The notes: generated from the sequence alone by a model not told the origin. Shown: positions 1 to 12,939, counted from the stretch's first letter. The stretch is 64,000 nt of DNA from Euptelea pleiosperma (GCA_035048495.1 CM068552.1:20276154-20340153), one strand, 5' to 3'. Numbers and translations: made by a program.

Positions 1-949
1 CTGAAAAATCAGTATGTTTTACAAACATTTCGGCAAAAATTCTCCAAACTTCTCTAAATCGGCAAATTAATTCGGCGAAGTTTTGGCAAATTTTTGTAAT
101 TTTTTTTACTGCATGTACACTTTAATTCGGTGATTCAAAATTCGGCGAATTTCAGCTAATTTTAAAACCATGTTCATTTGATTCTATTTTCCTTCTATTC
201 AATTTATATTGCTTGTGGTGCGCAAATCCCAATGAAAATGGACAGACAGCAATGATTCTCGGATTTTGCCACCCACATACACCAACAAACCAAAAAAGGA
301 GCCATCCTCCAAAAGGTCAACACTTGAATTTCAAAGGCATCTTAAGCCTCGGACGTGATCACTCAAAAGTGTGTGGAGCAACTCAATACACACAAAATAG
401 CTGAAAAGATAAGAGTGCCAAACCCAATTGTGTAAAATAGACTGTCTGCTAGATCTGCAAAGAAAGGATATGCTTGGCAAGAACCTTTGAAAGATGGCTT
501 TTCTTAATCGATAACGACAGAAAATTTATTCAAGAAAGAGGATTCGGGAAAAGAATTCCAAATGCACAAAATTTTCCTATGAGTCCCTCCTTTAGGAAGT
601 AAAAGTACACTAAGTCATTGGGAGTCTTAAGAGTATCTAATTTTCTCATGTATTAGAGACTTATTGGTAGACTCGTGCTTAATAATCACTTAGACCATAT
701 CTCCTATACGCCATCACTACTGTGAATCAATTTATGCATGAGTCACATGTTTTTCATCTTGAAGCAATTAATGGAACTCTATGGTAGACTAGATACTTAA
801 CCATCACCAAACACCATATCAAATCTTGCAAACATAATCAGCATTATGAGTTAATTAATGTGAGGACCATGTGTGTGTCATCTTAAAGAATTGTGTTGCC
901 TCAACTTTTGCGGCTAATAGACAGTCTTGTATCAATACACCACTAACAT
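1..949. other. AT-rich non-coding DNA (probable NIPA intron 2)
   Basis: No coding region is supported. The first 175 bases repeat short CGGC(G/A)A words resembling the ends of the hAT element at 5777, but no termini are visible. By inference this is intron 2 of the minus-strand NIPA gene, because exon 3 was not found between here and exon 2 at 11.4 kb. Confidence 0.35.
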
Positions 950-1185
950 ATGATGCCTGGATACGGACACGGATACGGGATGCGGGGATACAACTCGATA
1001 TTTTCTAAAATCTACGACACGGATACGGGTATGGGTATCCTACACTTGTGAAATATTTGTAGTTCAAATGAATGAAGAATACAAATAACTTTTCATTTTT
1101 TTCTAATTTTAGGTTAAAAAAACAGATGACCGTGTCCTAACGTATCCCTACAGTGTCTCGTACCCATATCATAGCCTCAAACCAA
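950..1185. repeat. GATACGG-rich dispersed repeat fragment
   Basis: Short words of the type GGATACGGACACGG recur on the left, and inverted forms (CGTATCC, CGTACCC) recur on the right near 1135-1170, which gives partial dyad symmetry. This resembles a small non-autonomous DNA element. No target duplication or clean terminal repeat was found. About 450 bases to the right (1186-1634) hold nothing recognisable. Confidence 0.3.
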
Positions 1186-1639
1186 CATCTTAATGCCATG
1201 TCCTAGTCAATGCTCCTTGAGTGGGTTCATCAACCGATATTTTAGTTGGTACATTGGTAACATGGATTAGTGAGAAATAGGCAGTAGTTAGTGCCCATGT
1301 GCTAACCTAAGATGCCCAGATATGGATGCTGACATGGGTAGTAAGACAACTCTTCATTTCCCAATATCTAAGACATAAATATGGATATTGTTGTCACATC
1401 CAATATGTTAATTTTATGGTTTTAGTTGAGTTTTTCTAAGCTATGTATTTTCTTGTCCACTGGAACTTGTAATACTAGCAATGCATTTATGCTAAGATTT
1501 TTCTGTAATATTACCCTTTTATTTGTTGACAAAACAAGTAAAGAAATTGTTAGGAATTGAAAAACAAGTAAAAAAAAAAATGATAGGAAACAGGATCTAG
1601 AACCAGCATCATAATCATAGTTTCAATAAGGATACACTG

Positions 1640-3734
1640 TGTCACGCCCCCAAATCCGATATTAGGTCATATCGACCTTTCTCGTATCTTGAGGCGCGAT
1701 CTGATCATACAAACGCACAGTTAAACAAAACTGGTATCACGATGCAGCGGAAATACACCGGATAATTTTTTTTCATTTTGTTTAAACAATTCATAAGACG
1801 AAACGCACTTCATTGACACATTAATAATGTTAGAGGATGTCTTACTTCAAACAAAACCGTAATATGCCCATCCAAAAGAAAACATTGTATATATATCGTA
1901 CTCCCAAATACATGTTACTAAACGATCAAAAGACCTACATAACTCATGTATCCTTCTACAAGATAGAAGAATTAAACAAAATATAACATCGTCAAAAGCA
2001 CAGGTCTATCAACAGAAATGCTGGAAGCATCAGTCCAACTTCCCCTTATCCTTTCCTGAAAACAAAACATTTTAAAACGATGAACTAGGGCCCAGTAAGT
2101 ACATTCCTCATGCGTAAAATCCACTTAAATCAGCGACTTTTGTTTATTTTAAAACAAATACAATTTGCAAATGTATTTCACATATAATTCGATAAAACTC
2201 AACTCTCCATCAATTACTTACGTATAACTTCGAATACAATGAAGTCTTTTCATATAATAGTCAACCTTTCTCTTATCGGAATACCCGTGACCATTTCTAT
2301 AAAGTCAAACTATCAATTCTGATGTATTTCGTACCAACATTCCATCGGTCCTAGTGTACGATGTCAACACTTCTAGTCCACAAGTAAACTCCCTAATGTG
2401 CACACTAATTGTTTCATTAGGTATCCTCTCTCCGGATTCCCTAATTTTCTTTTAGGTATAAATACCCGAGGGGTCTCATGAATGAGACAACGCCTCTTCT
2501 TTAGGGGACTGGAACCCCAAGGGGTCTTAAGGAAATAAGACAACGCCTGATGCTTTAGGGGACTAAAACCCCAAGGGGTCTCGAAGAAATGAGACAACGC
2601 CTGATTCCAACTAATCTGATATTCCACATTCCCAATCACGTTCTTATTCATGTCATCAATCGTATTTATATGCATAAAATAATAATGTTTGTAGAAACAT
2701 CTTTACATGCATAGCATTCCTATTTTTGTATTTTGAAACTAAAAATAAGAACATTTAAGCCTTATTAATATCTTAGAAAATGAATACATAAAACGGATGT
2801 AAAACGCATATATCTCATTTTAAATGAATTTGAGCATGACTTCATCCAACTAAATAGATTACGCATGTCCTCATCTATCATAATTTCATGCTTTTAAGAT
2901 TACAAGAAATTATCAAAGCATTTACACATTTTATGTGGAAAATACAAGAATTAGGATTTTTCCTTGCTAAAATTTAACAGATAACAAGAATAGCATTTTC
3001 AGACATTTTCCCCAAAAATAATAGAATTTTCTAGAATTTTTCTACAATATTCTGCGAATTTTCTACTATTTCAAAAAAAATAAAAATAAAAATTAATATT
3101 TATAAATAAATAAATAATTAATTAATAATTAATCAATTAAATAAATAATTAAATAATTAAATAAATAATAATTAATTAAATAAATAAAGGCATAAAATAA
3201 ATAACTATGTACTTACAAGTGAATACGCTAGAATCCCAAATCTTTGAACCTCGTACGATGCGAATCTCGAGGTAGCGCGTATCTCGAGGCAGTAGGCCCC
3301 ACAAAAAAAAACTTTTCAAAGGACCTCCTGAATATTTTCAGGAATTCCTGGGAATTTTCTAGAATTTCTTCTAGTTGAGGGACTTTTTTGCAAATATTCT
3401 TACCTCAGGGGTTAGAATGCAAATACCCAAATTGATGTAATTTTCTTAAGGCTTGGCCTTCTATTTATAGAGGTTGAGAACTCAGAACTTTTTATTTTTA
3501 ACCGATGTGGGACTAAAATTTTGAAAATTGTCTCTTTTTTTTTTTTTTGAATTTTAATAAAAACTTAAAATGTTGCCCAGAACTAAACACAATAACTTTT
3601 GACTCGCACGTCCGATTTGGACGAACTTGATACCGATAGAAAGCTATTGTTGAGACCTTTAAAATGGCATACATATAATGTTCAAAGTATTATAAAAAGT
3701 CTACTATAATATTGCTAGAAATAGGGTCATTACA
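1640..3734 (+). mobile_element. Solo LTR, Ty3/gypsy-like, 2.1 kb
   Basis: The element starts TGTCACGCCCC, ends GGTCATTACA and is flanked by the 5-bp duplication CACTG (1635-1639 and 3735-3739). No coding or internal retrotransposon sequence lies inside, so this is a single LTR left by LTR-LTR recombination. TGTCACG/ATTACA ends match the family S LTR at 23355, and such ends are common in plant gypsy LTRs. A TATA-like TATTTATAG near 3470 fits plus orientation. An AT-rich TAAATAA tract occupies about 3080-3190. By inference it lies in intron 2 of the NIPA gene. Confidence 0.88.
2470..2610 (+). repeat. 51-54 bp tandem repeat inside solo LTR
   Basis: About 2.7 units begin at 2470, 2521 and 2575. 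Each runs from GGGGTCT through GAGACAACGCCT to TTAGGGGACT and ends ACCCCAA; the third is partial. Short complementary words (AGGGGAC, AACCCC, GGGGTCT) flank each junction. Confidence 0.8.
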
Positions 3735-3739
3735 CACTG

Positions 3740-4766
3740 AGCATGCGGAGCTATCTGTGTACAGTAGATGCTAACAGGAGTCAAGGTTTATCTTCCAATT
3801 AAAACGTTTGGTGAAAATCAAGCCTCTATTTTTCAGAGAATTTGAGACCAAATATCATAAAAATTTGAATTAACAATGAACAGTAAAACAAATTAAGGTC
3901 CCTAACTCTTTGGCAAAGGTAGGTGCAGAAATGCATTCACTAGCCATTGAGAACTCTTCTGTATCTTTTAATATTAGTAACTTTTCTTTATCAAAAAGGA
4001 AAAAGATATAGCATATTAAAATTGGTTGTCAAAATTTAATTCAACAGGACCTTAACCAAAATATATACTTTATTTATTAAAAAACAAAAAGGATGCCTGT
4101 CATTTTCTCCAAGAGAAGATTATAGAAAAGGAAATATCTACCCCATTGATCAAACTGAAAGACCAATGAGCCTATGTCTTCACTAGGGCTCTCAAAATTA
4201 TTGCATTTATCACATTATCCTCAAGCTAGACAAATTGATATTTATGCCCAACTAGAGCGTCACCGAAGGTAGATATAAATAGTTGTAATCATGGTACTAA
4301 ACTTCAACTTCACACTAAACTTCACTTAGTTAAATATCCATAATTAATTTGAGGAAGTTTACAGCATGGAAAAATTTCATAAAAAGTCGCCAACCTGAGA
4401 AGTTTGGAGATCTGATGCACATACACATTTGTTACACTAATGTGCCTTAGATGTTTGAAAGAGACATGAAATTACATGGAAATATGGTTTTTATAGAAGA
4501 ACGTCAAAATATGCAACCCTAGGAGTGTTTGACAATGATTTAATCCCTTCAAGTTGTTTTTGACTCAGAAAACCTTCATGGAGTGGTCCATTTTCACCTA
4601 GGAAACCCTCAAAAGCAAGAAAATGTTTGTGTTTGTGTGTAGTACGAGGAGAGGGGGATTTTGAATAAAAAAGTTCTTAAACACCTACCTACTTTAAGGT
4701 TCCTAACTTGAAGAATAAAATTTGCTGAAATATTCCAGGTAAACTTCACTTTGCCAAGGTCATAAA
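3740..4766. other. Non-coding DNA, nothing recognised
   Basis: AT-rich sequence between the solo LTR and the MITE. Neither strand shows a NIPA exon, RNA gene or element termini. Probably intronic. Confidence 0.3.
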
Positions 4767-4775
4767 TAAACAAAA

Positions 4776-5190
4776 GGGAAATTCTATTTGCACTCCACAA
4801 ATTCCATAAGCACCCCATTTGGGTGCTTTTTGGATGAAACTGCCCTTAGACCAAAAATAATAAAAAAACCAGCACCGTGGGGACTGTGTAGCCCACGGCC
4901 AGCCCAACTGTAGGGACACAGCCCACGGCCAGCCCAACTGTAGGGCTTGTTCGAGAGATCGAGAGAGAGAGACGTACTTGTGGTGGTGGAAGAGGCGGTG
5001 ACGGTGACGGCGATGGCATCCTCCTTTTTTTTTTTTCTATTTTGGGTTTTTTTTCAGGGTGAGAGATAGAGGGAGAGGGAGGGACGGAGAGGGGTGCTAG
5101 GGTTTTTTTTTTTTTTTTTTCTTTTGGTCTTAATGGCATTTTTGGCCAAAAAACACATATGGCATTTGTGGGGTGCAAATAGAATTTCCC
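4776..5190. mobile_element. Mutator-type MITE with 9-bp target duplication
   Basis: Terminal inverted repeats of about 27 bp start GGGAAATTCTATTTGCA and differ at a few positions between ends. The 9-bp duplication TAAACAAAA is intact at 4767-4775 and 5191-5199. A 9-bp duplication is the hallmark of Mutator-like (MULE) transposition. The 415-bp body has no transposase. It contains a direct repeat of about 34 bp with the core CAGCCCACGGCCAGCCCAAC at about 4888-4944, and a purine-rich tract on the minus strand. Low divergence of ends and flanks suggests a fairly recent insertion. Confidence 0.9.
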
Positions 5191-5199
5191 TAAACAAAA

Positions 5200-5776
5200 C
5201 TAGACAAATTGACCAAAAATTCGACATAATATAATTGCTACTAGTGAGGGCATGAGCGATGCAAGAGAGGTGTCAAGGTTGCATGTAAGTTTTTTATTTA
5301 TTTAGAGTATTTTTTAACTTACAAAAAGACTAAAATGCCCCACTAAGAACCAAGATGCAGTACATGCTTAAAGGGCACTTAAAGAACTATATCACTCTTT
5401 TGTAGCTCATTGTTGCTCGTAAAAAAGTTAAGCTTTCAAGGGTATTGTAGTAATTTTTAATTAAATAAATACAACTTTATAATTGAACAAAAGTAGTTAG
5501 TATTGGCTATCATTGTAAAGCTCTCATCAAAAGCTTTCTAATGGAGTCATTTTTACTGTAAATGTGATTTCCATGAAACGAAAATTCTACTTTTATTATT
5601 TGAAAGCCTTTATTATTTGTTCTTGTATCAGCTTGTAACTTCAATTCAATAAAGTATACTACTCATGTGGTATTGTTCCTCATTTGCTCGACCCAACAAG
5701 TAAACAAATTATAGTTTTAGCAAACATAATAATATTGATGATCATGGTGGGTTAATGACTTATTTAAGAGTCTGTT
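5200..5776. other. Non-coding DNA between MITE and hAT element
   Basis: AT-rich sequence with no supported gene or element termini. Confidence 0.3.
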
Positions 5777-8700
5777 CCTAGTCACAAAAATCGGCGATTT
5801 TTTACATTTCCGAATTAATCGGCTAAGTCGGTAAAATCGGCGATTTTAACGATTTATGAAAAAATTGCCGATTTTTTTGTTTTTTTTTTTTTTGGGTTTC
5901 GATTTTACCCCCGATAAGATAAGTAAAAGAGGGGGGTGGTTTTAACAGTAGGGTTTTTACTGTAACCCTCTTACCGCAAGGGAGACGATGACGAACCTCC
6001 CCCCCTCCGACTCTGGTGGCTTTTGCAACTTTCGGCGACGCTCAACGACGTCAGGCGAGGCTCCGGTAAGTGCGTATTTTTTTTTCTATTTTCTCTTCTC
6101 CTTCTCCCTTTTCTTCTTCTTTTTCTTTCTTTTTACCACGGTTGGAATCAATCCCATGAAAATGACTTCAATACGACGCTTAGATATCACTAATCAGCCT
6201 AATTTTTGGTATTGCCCCCTTTGAGAACAATTTTTACCGTTATTGACTGAAAACATCATGTTTTAGATGTGGATTACCATTTTTTTTTTTTTTATTTTAC
6301 CGTTAATGACCAGCTAGAATTTAACCCCAACTCCATCCAAGGTGTTGAGGACTCTTCCCTTGTAGACAAAGGGAGTCTGTCAGGCATGAGTGTTGTGCAA
6401 ACTTCTTTTTTTATTTTTTTTGATAGATAAAGTTGATAAACAATAAACTGGGATGGGTCAGGCAGAGGCTCAACGGACACATAGTTTCACACACAATTTT
6501 AGTGTACCCACTACCCACATGGAAGATAAATCAATGGCTGATTTTGGTAAAAAATAGAATGTTATTCTTTTCTGAATTTCACCATTGACTGTATTATAAA
6601 ATGTTTTTCTTTTCTACTCTTTTCTGTTTTTGATTACTGAATTTTTGGTCTAAATTCTATTAATTGTCTTCATTAGATTATATTGGAAACCAAGTTCAGG
6701 TTTATTAGTTATGTGAATGTCTTCTTTAGTTTGGTGTTTCCAAATACTGTTACAAGACTAAATTATACATTGATTAATTAAAGAGAGAAACGGAGACATT
6801 AATCTAATAGTCGATCATCGATGAGGGTTTTGAATTTTGGTGATTTCTAGAAGATTGATTGTTGAAAGAGAAACTATAGCCTGTCTTTGTAAATGATAAT
6901 GTTAAGTAATACTTAATATAATTGCCTGATCTATGTACTATGTAGTCTTAATATTTGTATTGAAAATCATTAGTTAATATCGTTGCCCAATTTAGCTAGT
7001 GTTGAATTGATGATTGTATTTTAATGATTTAATCTTATATATTATGCAGAACAGAGGAATATAAAATGCCTAAGTGTAAGGATCCTATGTGGAATAATGT
7101 CACGAAGGTTGGAAACAAGTTAAAATGTAACTATTGTTTAGAAGAATTTAATTGTTCGATTACGAGAATTAAGTCTCATCTAGGGCGAATGACAAACAAG
7201 GATATACAGACGTGTAATAGTGCACCCGAATCTGTGGTGCAACTCGCACGGTCTGCTGTAGATGAACTTGGTAGAAAGAAAGGGAGGAGGACCATTGATA
7301 ACTTTATGAAGGCATCGGATTCAATAGGAAGCAACCCTTTCGTTGGCAGTGGTTCAAGTACAGAATCTCAAGCCATCGGGGTCATGGGCATGGGGAGGGT
7401 CAGACAACAACAAACATTGAATGCAGTGCTAAAGAAAAAAGAGAAGGAGACGGCGGATCTTGAAATCTCTAAAATGTTTGTTGCTAACAACATAACATTC
7501 AATGTTTTGAGGTCCCCAGAATTTTTACGTGCTATGCAAGCGGTTTCTAGTCATGGTGCTGGTTATGTGCCTCCAAGCAGTGAAACAGTGAGGACTAAAT
7601 GGTTGGCTACGTTGAAGCAAGAAGCATCGGAGTTTGTTAATGAGGTGAAGAAATCTTGAGAAGAGACGGGGTGTTCTATAATGTCTAATTGTTGGCAGGA
7701 CAATAGACATAGAAATCACATAAATCTATTGGCGGCTTCTCCCATGGGCACTGTTTTTTTGTATTCTGAATCTACAGAAGGGAAGGTTAAGGACGCAAAA
7801 TTCATTTATGAATTTATAAAGAAAGGGATTGATGAACATGTAGGTAGAGAAAATGTCGTGCAAGTTATTGCAGACAATGCCTCAAATTATACGGCTGCAG
7901 GAGTTCATTTAGAAATTGAGATGCCTCATGTATTCAAGACAAATTGTGCGACTCATTGCCTAAATCTCATTTTAGAAGATTTTGACAAGTTACCGAAGTG
8001 GAAGAAGATAATAGATGATGCAAAAGATATTGTTCGGTATTTGTATAGCAAACAACATGTGTTAGCTCTCATGAAGGTGCACACAAGTGGAAGGGAAATA
8101 AAAAGATCTGTTGTCACTCGATTTGCTACAAGTTTTTGATGGTGCAATCTACGTTACATGTAGAACAAGCATTGCGGTTTATGGTTGTATCACAAGAATG
8201 GAAAGATTTGACCAAGTCTACTAGGAATACAGTATCAGAAGGTGAAAATGTGAAGAATGTGATTATTAATAATGAATTTTGGGAAGATGCAAAAGAAATG
8301 ATTATACAGTGGAACCACTTATCAAAGTGTTGAGAATGGTAGATTGAGAAGGAGCTACCCTTGGGTACATATACGAAGCTATGGATAGAGCGAAAGAAGC
8401 AATTGCAAAGTTTTACAATGATGAGAGGGCAGTATATCAAGTGTATTGGGATATAATTGATAAAAGGTGAAACCGACAACTTCATAACCCTCTCCAAGCA
8501 GCAACAGCCCTCTTGAATCCTCATCTTTATTATGATAAGTTAGTGAAACACGATGAAGAAACTAACAAAGGAATTATGGAAGTTCTTCAAAGGATGGTTT
8601 CTCCTGAGGATCAAGACGAATTTAATGATCAACTTGTAGATTATATTGTCAGGCAATCTAATATCTTTACACCATTTTCACGTAGCATCCTTCATAAAAA

Positions 8701-9551
8701 ACATCCAAGTAAGTGATTACTTATTTTCTAGTGTTAAATATACCATTACTTTATAATTATAACTTTTAATTAAATTGATAATTATACCATAGGTGATTGG
8801 TGGAAAGTGGTGAATCCCAAATTTGCACTACTTCAAAAGGTGGCAATTAGAGTGTTTCAACTTTGCAGTGCATCGGCTTGTGAACGAAATTGGAGTGCGT
8901 TTGAAGCTGCACATACAAAGAAGCGTAACAGATTGGAGCCAAAGACACTGCATGATTTGGTGTATGTAAGAGTAAATTTGCACATGAAGAAGATCAAAGA
9001 AAAAAGTGAAGGGAAGTCGGAATGTGGAGAAGTTTGTTGCATTCCCTGAATTGCCTTCTCCACCTAATGTAGTAGCTACTCCTACTACAATGCCACCTCA
9101 GGTTGTTGATGTTGATGAGGAAGATGAGGATGAGGATGGCGATGGAGACGATGTTGATTCATATTATGACGACATTGCACGTGATTATGCAACTCCATTG
9201 ATCTTTGATGATTGATTGAGAGTTTGAGAATTGAAAGCGGGGAGGGGACTTGATTTAAGAGTGAATTTTATAGAGATGTTTTTATTTGGTTTTTGTTTAA
9301 ACTTGAAATATGGGTTACTTGAATATTTATTGATTACTATTGCAATATTACCTTTTGAAAGTTTGATTATGAATGATGAATCATGCTTATGAGAATGTTA
9401 TGAAATTATAAATTTGCTTTTCATCTTATAAATGTGTTGTAGTAAACTAAAAATAACATTTCTAACTTGCAATATGCCACTTTATTTTTCCCGATTTTTT
9501 CCGATTTTACTCCTCGCCGATTTATTGCCGAATCCCGACTTTGTGACTAGG
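5777..9551 (+). mobile_element. hAT-superfamily DNA transposon, near-complete but inactive
   Basis: Inverted ends CCTAGTCACAAA sit at 5777 and, reversed, at 9551. Both subterminal regions are rich in CGGCGAT and CCGAT words, typical of transposase-binding repeats in hAT elements. The interior encodes a BED-finger/DUF659/hAT-dimerisation transposase in plus orientation (separate entry). A strong donor (GTAAGT at 6066) and acceptor (CAG ending 7049) suggest a 5' leader intron: the upstream ATG at 5988 would hit a stop just after splicing, so translation most likely starts at 7066. I see no matching 8-bp target duplication, so the exact boundaries are uncertain by a few bases. Confidence 0.85.
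7066..9215 (+). pseudogene. hAT transposase with in-frame stops and frameshifts
   Basis: The protein order is that of plant hAT transposases. An N-terminal BED zinc finger (CNYC then SHLG, residues about 23-45) is followed by a DUF659 region, a central catalytic-like stretch (VIADNASNYTAAG near 7865), and a C-terminal dimerisation domain (CERNWSAFEAAHTKKRNRL, 8880-8936) with an acidic tail. Lesions are few. TGA at 7657 and TGA near 8467 both fall where the family has Trp, consistent with TGG to TGA. There is a one-base loss in a T run near 8134, and further frame changes occur near 8330 and 9020. An 84-bp intron (8709-8792, GT-AG) keeps the reading frame across the SDWW junction. No intact transposase can be made, but damage looks modest. 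Confidence 0.88.
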
Positions 9552-11361
9552 TTGCAAATTTGAGGAAACTTTATCCCTCCCATAGAAAGCACAAGTTTTT
9601 AAGAGTTTGAGCTCTAGCATTTTTAGTTTCTCTACTATCTAAAACTATAGTAATTTGGAAACACTTACTATGTCTATTTTAAGTACCAAACTACCAATAT
9701 AAATAGAAGATAAACAGGTGAGTATTTCAGGGATCAAGGCTTAAGCTTCAACTGCACCTCACGACTTGAGCCTCAAGGTGGGATTTTTACAAAATTGACC
9801 CCATCAAAACCACATAAGAGATAATATTAGATTATGATAATTATGAAATAAGTAAACGAAAAATATCAAAAGATATTAGAATATGATAAAAGTATTCAGA
9901 AACATGTTCAAAGATGTTGGTTTTGCACAAGTGTGAAATTTAGCAACCTTGCTGCATTTGGTTTGTTGGAAAATAACGGAAAAGAACTTGCAAAATGACT
10001 TTGCCATGTGTTTCGCTCGGAGAAAAAGGGAAAACAACTTCCTCTTTTAAAGAAAGGATATTACATTCCCATCAGGCATGAAATAGAGGGTAAAATCCAA
10101 GAACCAGTCAGATATAGACCCGTATTTTGAGGGTTTAGATTCTTACAGAGAATTTGAATAAAAGAGGGTCAGATATGGATCTAGGAATTTAACTCGAGTC
10201 TAATTCAGGTTGGGTCCAGGTTTGTTCATTGGACCTATAAAACAATTTTGCAGCGAAAAACTGTGCATTCAAACCTTATTTTTGCACATGAATCAGGTCT
10301 AGATCATACTACATTGGATCATGGGGAAGAATTTGGATCCTATGATATGGAACTGAGTCAGACCCAAAATCGAATCTGGGTTGACCCATTTGAAGTCAAG
10401 TCCGGTTCAGACCTACCTCGATCCTACCCATTTCATTTGAAAGTGTCAAATAGTGCTGGATTCAGGTATATCCTGATCCAGATCCAAATTTGAACATTTT
10501 GACTTTGATTCAAATCTGAATCTAACTCAGATCCATAAAAAGTGATCCGAATCCAAAAAAAATCCATGAGTAAAGATCTAGATCTGACCCATACTGGTTG
10601 GATCTGCAACAAAATAAATACTCATAGTAACGATCCAATCAAATCTAGCAACCAAAATTGAATCCGACCCATTCTAACAACCTAAAAGCAACCAAAATTG
10701 AATCCGACCCCCAAACACAAAAAATCCACTTCCAAAAAATTTACACTGAAAAATTTTTATTTGAATTCGCTTTTCCACACAAAAATGATTTCCAATGAAC
10801 CAAACACAGTAAGTGTGCATGCAATGTTAAGAGGCAAGAAAACAAAAAGCATGACCAATGTTGAGAAAAACGAAATTTTGGAGTCGAAATGCTTGGTTAT
10901 TCATGACAGGTCTCAAAACATGCATATCGTGTTGAGAGAAATCCTATGAGTTTCCAAAACCAAGCATTACAAGAAAAAGAAAACATCAATTAAATATTTC
11001 CGTCCCATGCATATATTTTTTGTTCATGCCGTGTAGGCAACACTAGCTACTGCAAAATACAAATATGTGACACTTCAACATGACACCACATCTTATTTAT
11101 CAACTATTGCCACCAAATGATAGCCTCACAAAACAAACTACTGCACCCAAGAGACATCAGTTCTCAAAAATATCAGTGTCTCGTGGAGACAAGAGTTTTT
11201 GTTGCATTTTCGGTTCTACGAAGGCACGCAAGAGCAAACAGGTGAAGTTTCTCATGACCATAGAGTCATACTTATTAGAAGAAGAACCACTTATAGCCGA
11301 CTCAACATCAATTATGAATATCATTTAAATTTAGTTTATAAAGAAAAATAAGAAAACTCAC
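9552..11361. other. Remainder of NIPA intron 2
   Basis: No exon was recognised on the minus strand here. The segment 10080-10720 is a low-complexity run of GATCC/GAATC/GACCC words and includes a direct repeat of AGCAACCAAAATTGAATCCG near 10648 and 10687 (period about 39). The segment 10740-11361 is AT-rich with no motif I can name. Confidence 0.4.
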
Positions 11362-11418
11362 TAGTTATCATGCCTGCCCACCAAAGTGGTTCATATAAGT
11401 AAGAATAGCCTCCAACAC
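11362..11418 (-). CDS. NIPA: NIPA-type Mg2+ transporter, exon 2
   Basis: Read on the minus strand, an acceptor (TTTTTTACAG) precedes 57 bases encoding VGGYSYLYEPLWWAGMIT, followed by the donor GTGAGT. This is the conserved segment after the first transmembrane helix of plant NIPA proteins. Phase fits exactly: exon 1 leaves one base of a Gly codon, exon 2 supplies two, and one base is left at its 3' end for the Met expected at the start of exon 3. The exon lies in the middle of longer open frames that do not encode this peptide, so it is easily missed. Exon 3 onward is not visible in the window. Confidence 0.9.
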
Positions 11419-11607
11419 CTGTAAAAAAGAAGCAGTGGATATATTTCCAATAAGAATCTGCACCTCATGACAGTAAACAGAAATTTTTAGAGTGAAGTAA
11501 AAAGAACAGACATGAATAAAAGCCAGTAATAATGTTTTGGGCATTGAAGCAGATACACACACATTGGCAGCATAAAAATGACCAAGAAAGAAAACAAAAT
11601 GCATTCG

Positions 11608-11798
11608 CTGCAAAGAAAATTTCTATGTTCAGGAAAAGCATCGAAAATAGATGCTCACACCCCAAAAGTTGCCACATACAAACTTGGGTTAATTGAATTT
11701 AATAAATTCTTTTGTATTCTTTGTACTTAACGACTTTTGGGTGTGTGAGCATCAATTTTGATGCTTTCCCTGAACAAAAAATAATTTCCCTTTGCCGC
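11608..11798. repeat. Foldback hairpin, about 64-bp arms, in NIPA intron 1
   Basis: The arms 11608-11671 and 11731-11798 pair with a few mismatches and small gaps around the words TTTTGGG, GTGAGCATC, GATGCTTT and CTGAACA. The loop is about 60 bases. It lies in the transcribed strand of the NIPA intron, so a primary transcript could fold here. It could be a MITE remnant or a miRNA-like stem-loop; neither is proven. Confidence 0.65.
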
Positions 11799-12725
11799 AG
11801 GAGTCACCATTACCATTACTCTCCCAATCTATCATGGCAAGTAAGGCAAACGCAGCACAACTTGTGGCTCAAGATATATCCTTTCGTAAATGTACAGAAA
11901 AAAAAAGACTTTACAAATAATGATTTTTATTAACTCCTCGTGCATTAGCAGCCAATTTGCATAACATGCATGCTACTACCTTGCATATGTTACATTTGTC
12001 AAACGGCAGGTCATATAAATTTGGAGGATTGCTGTCTCACATACAGTTATCTAGATACTAAATCAGGGAGATGGTGTTCACTTCAGCAGAAAGTGCATAC
12101 AGGATGTTAGATTTCTGTTTTCAGCTTATCCACCCTGTTTATGCAAGCAAATTTTCCTGTCCTTATTCGCAAGTAATCCCTTTTCCATTCGCAAGTAATC
12201 TCCACCCCGCCATCTTCCTTCCTCGATTAGCATTTTTCAAATGAATTTTTCCTTCAAGCTTTTAGTCCTTTGTGAACACTTGGGATTGCGTGGATTAGCA
12301 TCTGAGGGAGAATTTTCTTGGATTCCCTCAAAGAAATCCACGCTCCAACTATGATCGGAGTTCTATCTCTTATTTTGCCACGTCATTCAGAAATTTGGAG
12401 TATTCATTTCAATTCCAAGCAACTTTAACTAAGTCCCTTACAGAAATTCCAGTATATTGACTTAATGTTTGACAAAATTTTCAAAGTTCTATTTCGATTT
12501 TGGCCAACCAGGACGAAACCGAGATTTAAAACCTTTAGTAAGCCATTATCAAGAACAAACTATTGGATGAATCCAACATTACCCAACATAGCATCAAGGA
12601 AAAAGAACACAACCCCAATGCATGCCTCACTGCCTATACACTACTTCCACAGTCCAAGTTGACCTCCCAAAAAAGTCAGCATCAAGTTAACTAAAGAACA
12701 ATGATGTGATAGCGTGGTGTTATGG

Positions 12726-12850
12726 TAATACAGTTCCACCTCAACACCAACTGTCGATATGTCAATACCGATACCATCCATCTTTCAATTACATCATTAT
12801 AACTAAACATGTCAACTGATGCTGAGGTGGTATTGTATTACATATGACCA
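12726..12850. repeat. Imperfect inverted repeat in NIPA intron 1
   Basis: Words GTAATACA, CCACCTCA and CAGTTGA/CAACTG recur in inverted order at about 12726-12765 and 12808-12848, around a 40-base loop. Probably a small foldback element. Confidence 0.45.
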
Positions 12851-12939
12851 TTACTTAACAATCACATATTCCACTGTGATCGTTCACAAGAAAATAGCAA
12901 TTTATTTCTCACATTGAATCAATCGATCCGCATAAATTT

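Noticed and set aside
5988..6224. 78-codon frame at the start of the hAT element as an N-terminal coding exon
   Set aside because: Splicing from the donor at 6066 to the acceptor at 7049 gives a stop a few codons later; it is better read as a 5' leader with an upstream ATG.
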